Shown in pieces: positions 22,838 through 33,537 of a stretch of 64,000 bases of DNA. Numbering within the stretch: position 1 is the stretch's first letter; each line of letters starts with the position of its first letter. The position numbers and the translations under genes were made by a program. This stretch comes from Schistosoma mansoni (Eukaryota > Platyhelminthes > Trematoda > Strigeidida > Schistosomatidae): contig NC_031502.1 of NCBI RefSeq assembly GCF_000237925.1, positions 2,084,031-2,148,030 on the forward strand. Reading direction: 5' to 3'. Below the pieces are notes generated by a model. It ran no database searches. It saw only the letters and a program-made list of their open reading frames with translations, and had not been told where the DNA came from.

Positions 22838-23735
22838 TCAGTTAACAATAAGAAGACATGTTACAGAAAAATCTGGGAGCATTTGACTGGTAAATAACTG
22901 TTAGATTGAATATCGTTAAATCCACTATTTTGGACACATTTGTCTTACATTTGAACTTTTTCATCTGTAATTTTGACCTCGGACACTTTCTATTTGAAAT
23001 TGTGGAGGTCTCAACTCGGAAATCTAAAAATTAAGGGCTTCTTATGTAATTGTTATTAGAACAATGTATTTGGGTTGATTTCTTGTAATTTACAAATAAA
23101 CTTTGATATCTAAAGGGGAATTCGGTTTTCTTGTTATTTGCACTGTAAATCACGAGTGCACCAATCAGTCGTATTTCTACCACAGATTAGAACAAAATTT
23201 ACTTTTAACGCATAAGACCACGCTGGACATTATCATACATGTTAGGGCAGCTTTTACGTAGCACGACAAAGCCTTCAGAGGCTATAAGGGACCCGGAGAG
23301 TTTCCATCCAATGAGAACATCATTGATCTTCCAAGAATATTGACGTGGCATGCTACGATTGGACGGTAACATAATTATGCTATAACTAGTGCTAATATCT
23401 ATAAACACCCATGTTTTTCTGTACATTCTTGATTCTTCCTCAATAATCACTTCTTCTGTTTCTCCTGTCTTCTGAATTGCGACCATGAGGTTCTAGACAT
23501 TCGAGTATCGTTTTTTGTGCATCGTAATTCGACCGTAATCACGTAGAGGACAAAACAGTATGAATCCCCGCCAGTATACACAATTCATCCGATACAAGCA
23601 CGCGACCATATGAGTAACGATACAAGATCACTCACCAAGGAAACTACCAACTGCTGCATATCTCTGTTTCAGTTAACAATAAGAAGCCGTGTATCAATGA
23701 TAGGAATGAAAATGGAAGCAGGGTAAATAACAGTT
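22838..23735. repeat. Two related direct copies of a short repeat
   Basis: CAGTTAACAATAAGAAG followed about 40 bases later by GGTAAATAAC occurs at about 22843-22900 and again at 23671-23735. The second copy adjoins the left arm of the 224-bp inverted pair. The interval also holds the minus-strand ORF 23205-23486. Confidence 0.4.
23205..23486 (-). CDS. Coding-like ORF, 93 codons, unrecognised
   Basis: The minus strand runs ATG to TAA with balanced codon use: MVAIQKTGETEEVIIEEESR, then KTWVFIDISTSYSI, QYSWKINDVLIGWKL and SEGFVVLRKSCPNMY. An acidic N-terminus is followed by a Trp-rich middle. No family is recognised. It could be a last exon, part of a decayed transposon, or chance. No partner exon could be tied to it by phase. 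Confidence 0.25.
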   Translation of the reverse strand: MVAIQKTGETEEVIIEEESRMYRKTWVFIDISTSYSIIMLPSNRSMPRQYSWKINDVLIGWKLSGSLIASEGFVVLRKSCPNMYDNVQRGLMR

Positions 23736-24789
23736 TATTCGTGTAGATATTTTGGAGCGTTAATGATCAGGTCTATGCTTTAGTATGATATGATGTCTGA
23801 AGTTTCTAAAGAACACATTTAGGCTAAAGATAGAATAATATATCTAACGTGAGTAAAGACAAGGTATACAGAATGATTATGTCTGCAATGCCGAGCCATG
23901 CCATCTCTCTGAGTGCATGAATACTTCTGCATTCACCATTGTTGGCCTTCTCTTCGTGTTAAATGTTCAGCTTTGAGGATTATGTGGTTAGGACTAATAC
24001 CACTACAGGCTCTCCCCTTCATTATGTATAATGTAACGTTGGACGGGACAAACATAAAATTATCGGAAGTGCTCTTGGGAAAGATTGACGAGTTTGGATT
24101 TATACAGAGTATTTGAATGACTTTTATCAGAAGTAACATTTTTAATATAAGTAGTCTTGCATTCGTTATGAAGTATTTCTGCTCATATCTTTTACAGACA
24201 GAATGATACATAAAAACATGAGACGCTAAAACTAATAACTTCGTATTTACAGTTCTAGCGATTCGACATATCATAGAAAACTACCAATAAATGAACCCTG
24301 AAAACCAGATCAAGCAGAATTCAGCGTGGATTAAAACCTAGAAATCCAAAAGCAAGTTCAACTACCTTCTCGAAAAGAAAAATAATCTCTCTTCCTACAG
24401 TTTTCTGTACACAAATTCTTCAGCCTTCGTGATTGACAAATTAAAAACGATTGTAACCTACTAGAATTTCTGTAAGCATTAAAAGGTTTCCATTTCCACT
24501 ATAGGTGTATGCAAGCTCTATCTTTTCTACCTTCTTCAAATAAAGAAACAACACAATGAAAGGGGTATTAGGTATTCTGGATATCAGCAGCTATTAGTTC
24601 AACAGGTAGGAGATTGGTTATTTGGGATATGAAAAATAATTAGAAGAAAATTAGGATCCTGAAAGAGAAGATTGTTCCAAGAACTAATCGGCTAAACAAA
24701 AAAGTTAACTAATCGGTAATGAAAAGTGTGATAAGACAGGAGTGAAAGAATTAAAGGGGAACCGGAGACAGTGATAAGGGATATATGAG

Positions 24790-25110
24790 TAATTTAGCGG
24801 TTAGTAATAATGATATCAGCAGGTAGGTTGTGTGACATAGATAAGGGACAACTGGTTAAATCGGGGGAGAGTAATCCATGGGTATGTAGGCGTCTCTCAA
24901 ATCTCCTTTGAGGGCACTGTGGTCGTTTCACCTGGCAGAGTATTCCAAATGGATACGACTGTTCCTGAATAAGTGAAAGCGTTTTGCTCTTTGATTTTTG
25001 ATCTTTAAGGAGTTGCCCCGAATAATGATGACGTCCTTGCAGTATGCTCTTGTTTGGATGACTTAACGTACTCAATATGTCGTATAGCATTATCAGATCA
25101 ATATTATTCT
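24790..25110 (-). mobile_element. LINE (CR1/Jockey-like) ORF2 C-terminal fragment
   Basis: Minus-strand translation gives the usual ORF2 ending of this LINE group: KEQNAFTYSGTVVSIWNTLP, then GETTTVPSKEI, an in-frame stop and ETPTYPW. The pattern of aromatic residues, SG..V..WN.LP, is typical of the end of the reverse-transcriptase ORF. The copy is a short dead fragment. 23965-24789 upstream of it shows nothing recognisable. Confidence 0.45.
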
Positions 25111-25469
25111 TCAATAGCTCATCGAGAATAACGCCAGGTGCTGGAGTCTTTTTTCTTAAGGTTTATTTCTTAGTCCCTTAACCTACTTGCTTGGCAGTCT
25201 CTGTAACCGATCTGGAGGATTTACATCGCTTTTGAAGTCATGTGGAGCAACAACTCAGACAGACATTGAAAATGTGAAGCTAGAAATCGAAATAAAACGG
25301 GGAAGGCAAGCATGCTTGTTTGTTCTTGGTTTTATTGGTCATTAGAGTTGGTTTTAAATACTTCTTCCATCTCTAGGTCGGCAAAATCCTCACCATCAAG
25401 CCCTGGTCTGTAGGTAACCACTTGGTCGTAAACCTAAAGGGATATGCTAGGTTAGCTTATATTTAATTA

Positions 25470-25536
25470 TCAGAAGGGGTTTTGTGGAGATTTAGTATTT
25501 TTCATAGTTGAAAGCGTGAGTCAATTGAAGCTTATA
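25470..25536 (-). repeat. Hammerhead repeat, 3'-tail fragment
   Basis: ATCAGAAGGGGTTTTGTGGA, GATTTAGTA and GTTGAAAGCGTGAGTCAATTGAAGCT equal the 3' end of the family. Similarity ends after AGCT. The surrounding 25115-26099 is otherwise unassigned. Confidence 0.6.
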
Positions 25537-26099
25537 TTTGACTGCTACCTTGATCTGGAATTACCTTCTATCTCTTCGAACTTCGGCATTGCATCTGTTT
25601 CTCAATACCAAGTGAGAGATGCGGTCAGAATCATTTACGAACACTTTCCACTTGTATGGAGCTCTCTTTTTTCCTTGCAGCCTCGTTCTACCAGGAATAT
25701 TCTCCTTAAGTGTGCATTATGTTTGAGCTACATTGTGCAAGACATTATCCGTGTTTATCTTTACTGTTAGCCTTCAACAATCTGGTGTCCATGTTGCCCT
25801 TTGAAGATACTCTGTCATGACCATGTATTCTGCCTTAATGTACCAAACGTAGGAAGCATCCTCTTTTCTCCAAAGTATAGCTTTTGCGACCAGATTGAAA
25901 ATAACTGCAACACTGTTACTTTGATGGAGTTTTGTTCTCTGAGCTGGATGGTTTGGTCGTGAGGCTTTTATCGTCCTTCTGAACGACATCATTAGCACAA
26001 ATGTCGGGTAGAAGTGAAGTGTTTGAATTTCTCCATATGTGGTTCACAGCTTGTCTTATACACCTGGTTGTTGATTGGTTCTTGTCGACCTTAAACCTG

Positions 26100-26575
26100 T
26101 CATTGTTTATTTCTTTGGTAGTATCTCCTATCGGTTTGATTTTTGTTCCTATGTTTCTGCATAGTCTTCTTGATTAGTTGATAAATTGGATTGATTTCAA
26201 TGTGCTTGTTTATTGCCGATTGACCTGAGTGCCAAGCTTCTAGAAATTCTCTGGTGTTTTTGAAATTGCCTCTATCCAAAATCTCCAGACCTTCGGAGTA
26301 GGTGTTACTCACAAACCAACAAAATCTCTTCATTCAATCTTATGCAAACCAAAGGATGAAATGACAAAAGAAGACAAACCAAAAATCATCTACAAAATAA
26401 AATGTGCCAACTGCGACAAACACTACATCGGACAAAGCGGATGCCCCCTTCATTTTAGCCTTCATGAACATCAATTAACAGTCAAACGCCTCAACATGTC
26501 TCCACTCATATCAATGCACGTGAACAACTGCGGACACATATTCGACTGGAAAAATGTGTAGATTTCGGATAGTTT
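26100..26575. mobile_element. Penelope-like element, GIY-YIG end in two opposed pieces
   Basis: Plus strand about 26310-26575 encodes the first part of a Penelope-type GIY-YIG endonuclease (KIIYKIKCANCDKHYIGQSG, a Cys pair before HYIGQ, then EHQLTVKR and NNCGHIFDWKNV). Minus strand about 26300-26100 encodes the part that normally follows (LEILDRGNFKNTREFLEAWH, SGQSAINKHIEINPIYQLI). The 5' piece is flipped so that its own upstream end abuts the 3' piece. This is what an in-place 5' inversion during target-primed reverse transcription leaves. The remnant is old and non-functional. Confidence 0.7.
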
Positions 26576-26819
26576 TTAAGGATTATACATCCTTACCTAA
26601 TCTCGAGGTGTTCAGTCAGTCCCGAACCTCTGTTGGCTGTGAGGAGCCGCTTCTGAAACCATCCTGTTTGGTTGGTAACATGCGAAGTGAATTTAAGGTT
26701 GGAGTGTTAAGATCTCGAAATGAGAGTATTTGGTCCAAGTTTAGGTGTAATAGTTGTGATGTAACGAACGAACACTCAGGTAGAAACAACCAAATGTATG
26801 TTAATACGAAATTGCAGAG

Positions 26820-27035
26820 CGTCTCGGCAAAATATGAGAACCACACATTAAATACTTCATTTTCGAATTTCCATAATTCGTTTTCATATTCGGTATGATT
26901 CTTCCGACTCATAATTCCTTTCTAATCCCATGTCTATCTTCACAGACATCTGCTACCAGGTTTTCTACTTCCGATTAGTGTAGCATACTACTTATATCTG
27001 TCGACATAAGTAACATACGCCAAAGTAATACTATA
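26820..27035 (-). repeat. Hairpin-ended repeat copy (LTR-like)
   Basis: CCACACATTAAATACTTCAT, CTGCTACCAGGTTTTCTACT, then the palindromic end TAGCATACTACTTATATCTG and TCGACATAAGTAACATACGCC. The order and spacing match 48370-48965 and 56385-56605. It lies inside the 23741-27891 inverted pair. 27036-27667 is unassigned. Confidence 0.6.
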
Positions 27036-27891
27036 AGACTGATCTTATCTTTCTGGGCTTTAGTACGTGAGAATACCCTACATATTCTTTCTTTCATCTA
27101 CTTCATGCTGTTTACGTTTAAACAAAACCAGTGCAATTCTGTTGTTCCTATTAGTTCGGTATTGTATGGTATTACGGCTTTAGAAGGGGTTTAAATTGTA
27201 TTGCCGCTTCACCTCCAGCTTTGATTGCCCTATCTCATCAGACAAGTGTTATGCCTTGAATGCTCAATTCGTCATTCTTCATTTGAGTGGAGAACCATTT
27301 TGATTAGAACCATGATCTTCAGATTTGACTAAAATCACATACTTCTGATCTTTATTCACCATTTAGGTTTCTTAAGTTGATATATAGGCAGTTGATGGTT
27401 TGTCCCATCATCAGATACTCCTCTATGGCAGCATCCATTTTCAGGGTCTTTAAAAAACCGTAGTTTAAGGTGGGTTAGGAAGTTCAATGGGAAATGACCA
27501 CTTCATGTTTTTAGCCTGTGCAGCGATTTTAGTGAAATGTTAATAAGATTTATTCCGTAAAGTATATTGAAACTAAAGTTACACTCAATGGACGTGTAGT
27601 AGTATTTATCCTAACCATATAATCCTCAAGGCTAAACACGATATAACTGGGAAAATAGATACTCAATATTTAACACGGAGAGAAGGCCAACAATGGTGAA
27701 TGCAGAAGTATTCATGCACTCAGAGAGATGGCATGGCTCGGCATTGCAGATATAATCATTCTGTATACCTTGTCTTTACTCACGTTAGATATATTATTCT
27801 ATCTTTAGCCTAAATGTGTTCTTTAGAAACTTCAGACATCATATCATACTAAAGCATAGACCTGATCATTAACGCTCCAAAATATCTGCAC

Positions 27892-29419
27892 AATTGAAAT
27901 GTTATTTGCTTTTATTGATTATATTTATTTAACGACCCAACTTGGGAAACATACTGTGAGCCAATAAATGTTGTAATTTATGGATCATGCCCGTAAAAAT
28001 GACGTGTACCTGCCCTAGCAGAAATATATATTCATTATTGTTACGATACGATGAGTTAGTATAGACGATGATGTGACCTCCACGTAAGATCTTATAGATT
28101 AGACATTCACATCATGACGCATCTACAATTTCGGGATCAGGTCTATTATTATAATAGTACTAATAACTAAGTAGACCATAATCTTACAAGCCATCAGCAA
28201 AATAACTTTGTCAGTATTTCCGTGTGAATATCATCTATGATGATCTGGATAGGTCAATCAGGCTTACTCTTATCAATTACTTACCACATATTATTGGAAT
28301 TGATGTACTGACACCCAACAGTTATCTCTTGAAATATTATACGTGAACTTAACTCCGAAATAGCGGAGACTGTTTTCAACGAAAGGTGTGCTAGGATATA
28401 TTTTTATGGTTACGTTAGCGTGTCGTACTGATCTCACATAATAAGGACTGTCTTTAGAAAACAAACCACCCAAATCTCTATGCTTGTGACAATAGTAAAA
28501 AGCAACGCTGCTTCCAAATGACATGATCATAGTTAAATATATCGATGATATAGATTCTATAATTTCCGACTTTGTGAGAACTCATTTACAAATTACACGT
28601 AAGTTTAAGAGAAACACGACATTTACAAGGAACTGTGTCACCAAGTAGGAGCACAGACATAAAATTGAATTTGCTTAAGATGAAACACCACGACTAAACA
28701 AAAGACATATGAAGGAATTTGACAGTTGAATAGAGATCTTAGAACATTCTCAGACAGCCCTGGTACATAAAAGCAAGCCAAGAACGTACGTCTCAAGTCT
28801 TAAAAACAAGTTTGGTAGCATGAAACTGCAGGATTATGCGTTGACACTATCACCTAACCCAACCGTGACATAAGTATATACCAATCAACATGACACAGAG
28901 AGAATTGGTTCAGCCAAAAAAGGTTGTGTAAGCTACAGAAACGGGAATTCCGACATCAGCAAATAGATGTCCATTGTTTTTTTAACGCTCCGAATTCATT
29001 GGAACACGTATTCTCATCAGTGACACCGAAAAAATAGCCAATTGAGCTGCTCATAAGTGCCGGGTATAGTATATTTGCTAGAACTCGCCCACGGGTCCTT
29101 ATCTAAAATTTATAAGCTGCTCATCTTTCGAAAGCCAAGTTGAAATTTCTAGAAGTCGTATTCCATTGGTAATAAGATACTGTAGTTGCCTTTAATCTTC
29201 ATGATTCGAAGGTAATTACAGTAACTGAAGAAACTACCTTATATTCACAAATAAGTCATAATAATAAGATCCAAATCGATAATTTCATATATTTGCTAAG
29301 AACCTCACTTACAGTCCTGTAATCCAAGAAAAATGTAGTTCATAATTGTTAGAACATTCGCATCTTGTTTATGTGCTCTGAAACTTGAGGCAGTATTTTA
29401 ACGTCTTCCAACCTGGCGA
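27892..29419. other. Intergenic region upstream of COPA, with a coding-like ORF
   Basis: Mostly unassigned. A 79-codon minus-strand ORF at 28291-28530 (GGLFSKDSPYYVRS, VTIKIYPSTPFVENSLRYFG) ends in TAA shortly before a GTAAGT. It has coding-like composition but no recognised family. The COPA promoter and 5' UTR should lie in the right-hand part; no TATA or initiator element can be assigned with confidence. Confidence 0.3.
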
Positions 29420-32400
29420 ATGTCGTACCTATCAAAATTTGATTGCAAATCAGCTAGAGTTAAAGGTAATGTTTTTTAGTCTCGTGTTAAATGACTAACT
29501 CAGCTTTGTCAACGCAAAGTGAATTTTCGGTTAATTTGTAGTCCTTTCATGGAAAATGTGTATCTGTGATTGTAAGCGTGAATATACGTTAGTACGAGTT
29601 TGCATAATAGGGCATGCAGTCGTCTGCCCACCTATTTCTACTCTAATACTATAAGCTTGTCCTCTTCATTTAATTATTTTATGACGCATAGCGAGACTGC
29701 ACACTATTATTATTTATATTTGATTAGTATTGCAATGTTAATCAAAGTAATTTGGTCAATGGCTTTATCTATTTAAATATTTAAACACAAACATTGGCAC
29801 AAGGAGCCACCGTATTATATATGTGCCATACTTCATCAATCTATTTGTCAGTTAGTTCAAACGTATTTCGGAAATGACCTCATGTTCATATTCGACCCAC
29901 TAATACTGAGTAGACCATACTCACAAACTGGATAAATTAACACAAGGAAACATTCAAATGCTTGTAAAAAACCGCATCGTTTTAGTTGTGCGACATGCTA
30001 CGACTAGTTCATATCAGATGTTTTCACTATAATTTCAATATGGATTTAGAATATAAACTATTGCTTTGGTTATAATGAATGCAAAATCGCACCATGTTCA
30101 GAAGTTACTCATTTCGTAATGCCCCTAGACAGGCTATTGCTGATAAACTGCTCACAACGGGACTCCAGAAAGTCTTATTTAAAAATAATCTTGTTAACTA
30201 AAGAGATAGACCTTAGTTTGATATTATTGGAAATGTGCCATATATAAAAATCTCGGTCTAGTTGTGGTGATTCCTAAATTGCTAATGCAGGTTCAATTTT
30301 TAGTAATCCTTTTCTGGTATGCTATAACACCTGTAGTTATTTTGCTATTCCCATCACTATAATAGTGTCAATTTAATATTGGTTCCGTTCAGTATCTAGA
30401 AGGTAAAATCAAAAGATAACAGCTCAACTAAGTATTATTTTACTCAGTACCTTCACTGACATTCTAGGGTGAGTGTAGAACTTAATTTTCATTGTATTTG
30501 CGGGGGGTGGTTTTACCAGCTAACAATTCAACAGTACGAAGCGGGTGCCTTGTAATATTTAGACTAAACCGGGGTGATTCTCAATTATCTTTCAAGTTGT
30601 TCTAACCTGTTTGTTTCAGTTATTTAAAGTGATGGTCCCATTATTATTTTCCATCCTTATGTACAAGTATGCACTTAACTTTTTCTACTTTCCTGAACGT
30701 ACAGTTAGTTGCGACATCTGTTTGGTATTTTTGTCATTACCAAAATAATTTGCTACATGCTTTTCCAGTGGTATATGCCATTTGTTTCGCTTTTTTCATA
30801 CTAAAATGAATTTGTAAATGCTTCTCCTTATAGGATTAGCTTTTCATCCTAAAAGACCATGGATTCTTAGCAGTTTGCATACAGGAATTATACAGTTATG
30901 GGATTATCGAAGTTGTACGCTTATTGAAAAGTTTGAAGGGCATGAGGGTCCTGTTCGAGGCATCGACTTCCATGCCAACCAGCCTTTGTTTGTTTCAGGC
31001 GGAGATGATTATAAAATCAAGGTGTGGAATTACAAACAGCGAAAGTGTTTGTTCAATCTGATTGGTCACTTGGACTACATAAGAACGACATTCTTTCATA
31101 AAGTAAGTTGCCTTGTAGTTTTCTAGTGACATGCTTTATTTTTTCATGTAAAGTACTAAATTGTGTAAATTCATTTCCCTATTTCACACATGGTTAGTTC
31201 ATTGGACTAATTGGATATTAATAAATGGTCTAAAACATCTTACTCTTTCTCCCGAACTGTAATCAATAGGTGCATTAAAAACAAATTAACATAACCGCTA
31301 TCATACAACCTATGTATTTTTTTCATCCCTCATAAAGCCTTTCCAGTGAACGGAATACGAATTCTTTTTTGTTCGAGATTTAATCTAATTCCTCCACTAT
31401 GAAGTATCAGGAAAACATTTACTTAGATCTCCGATACTAGATTAGTGAATCGTACCGATTCACTGTACTAGCCAAGTTAAATCAATGGAGTGACTGGGTT
31501 ATATATATGTATATCTTCGAAAGGTAGTATCATCCGTCATCTGAAATATCAAGGTTTTAACCAAAAAAAACTTTTGGCAACATAACGTTTGGACGTTAAT
31601 AACTAATATTTTCTTAAATGCATTAACCATGTATAGGTTTATATATTCATCTTTAAAATAAAGTTTTCGCAGAATTAGTGATATCACTTGGCTCCTTAAA
31701 TTATAGTAGACCGAATAATTCTTGAAATCACTAATCAAGGCTCCACAATCGACTTTTTTGACCATTGAACGCTGTCCTAGTAAGCAATCTTCGTAAGAAG
31801 TTTTAGGAAAAAATGGTTGTTCCGTAGATTCTAATCAATCACAGAAACAATAATTTGTATAAACTGTAAGATCGACAATGATATGAGGGAAATGGCAGGA
31901 CGGATACAAAGAGGTCTGCTCATGAACAGGACCTCAATAACAAGGCTGATTTTGCAGTAGAATGCAAAAGTCGATTTTAGTTAGTGCACAACTTCCCTCA
32001 TAAAAAGCCATTTCGCTTTCCAGCACTGAATTAGATAATTCTCATTTCAGGTAAGCTGAATGGTGATTCTCGATGCAGTGGTAACTGTCCTTTCTTTGTG
32101 ACTAGACAATAATCCTGGGTTGTTGCCGTTGTCTCATGGAATTCCTGTGGACTGCCAGGTACCTTAGAACATAAGCCACTATCATAAGAATCATTCTAAC
32201 ATCATTTGATATTAACTTCAAGAGATTTTGTGTTGTGTGATTTTCCGTTTGGTTATCGACATCATAAAAACAATGGTGAAAACATTAAGGTGAGGTGGCC
32301 AATACAACAGGGTGACGTGTATAATGATCATGATACTAACTTGTGTCTGTTAATGTTGACGTTTGTTGTCACTTTATCTTAACATTAGAAAATTTACTAT

Positions 32401-33506
32401 CAATGTTAGTTTTGTCTAGGTAATCGTGAGCTCTATCAACGAGTCATGCTATTCTGTTTTACCAGTGTATGCTCATTATTGAATAGACAAAGTTATATAC
32501 ATGTTTGTAGAGGCAGAGGTTATGAGTATCCTTTTAAACATTTAATCAAATCTAAAGGAAATTTCTATTTTCTCACAATTTATTGTGTAAATTAGGAATA
32601 TCCGTGGATCCTAAGCTCTTCAGATGATCAGACAATTCGTATTTGGAATTGGCAGTCACGAGCTATAGTATCTATTTTAACTGGACATAGCCATTATGTT
32701 ATGTGTGCTCAATTCCATCCAAGAGAAGATCTTATTGTATCAGCATCTTTAGATCAAACTGTGCGCGTTTGGGATATGTCAGGTCTGCGGAAGAAAAGTG
32801 TAGCTCCGTCGTCATTGTCAAGTATTGAGGTAATTAATTTTGGGTTAATTTCGTTAAATCATGTACCTAAACATTTAAAAATTTTTACTTTACACCATTT
32901 TGAGTTACTGAAAATTATGAAGCACTCACTTCTTCATAATTAAGTTAAACTGACAGCACATTTGCATTGTGTTTTCTCATACTTAACCTTCAAGTAATCA
33001 TAAGCTAACTTTATAAGGGCGAGTGTGTTCAGTTAGCCTTATCGTTGTAAGATATGTGAATCTAAAAATTAATTATTTCATGAACAATCCTCAGGAAACT
33101 CCGATTTCTAAAGTTAATGATCAGTCTTTTAAATAATTAAAAATATCTACCAACTTCAATCTATTTGTTTGTTTTCTTACAATTTCAGGACCACTCGCGA
33201 CATTTCACAGGGTCTTCTGGTTCTGGTGTTTCTGGTTCAAATCTATTTGGTCCAAGTCATACAGAGTTGTTTGGAACAACTGAAGTAATTGTTCGTCATG
33301 TGCTTGAAGGTCACGACCGTGGGGTGAATTGGGTAGCTTTTCATCCAACTTTACCAATAGTTGTATCTGCAGCAGATGATCGACTTATTAAAATTTGGAG
33401 AATGACTGGTAAGTTCACCTTTAATGAATTTTGCAAATGTATCGTAACACTGTGTATATTACTATTTGACTTAAGAATATATAAATCAGAATTGATATGG
33501 TCAAAT

Positions 33507-33537
<31 letters not shown>

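Larger units (their letters stand above)
23741..27891. repeat. Inverted pair of about 224-bp arms enclosing 3.7 kb
   Basis: 23741-23964 and 27668-27891 are reverse complements with about three mismatches (about 99% identity by eye). A weaker outward match (AAATAACA) extends a little further. The 3.7-kb interior contains unrelated remnants: a LINE tail, a hammerhead-repeat tail, an inverted Penelope-like piece and a hairpin-ended repeat. It is therefore not a simple DNA transposon with its own transposase. No convincing target duplication is seen. It could be a fold-back element or an inverted local duplication. Confidence 0.75.

Noticed and set aside
30640-30833. ATG at 30818 as the COPA start
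   Set aside because: An acceptor at 30833 and a conserved first exon ([11 protein letters not shown]) with donor at 29466 show that the true start is 29420.
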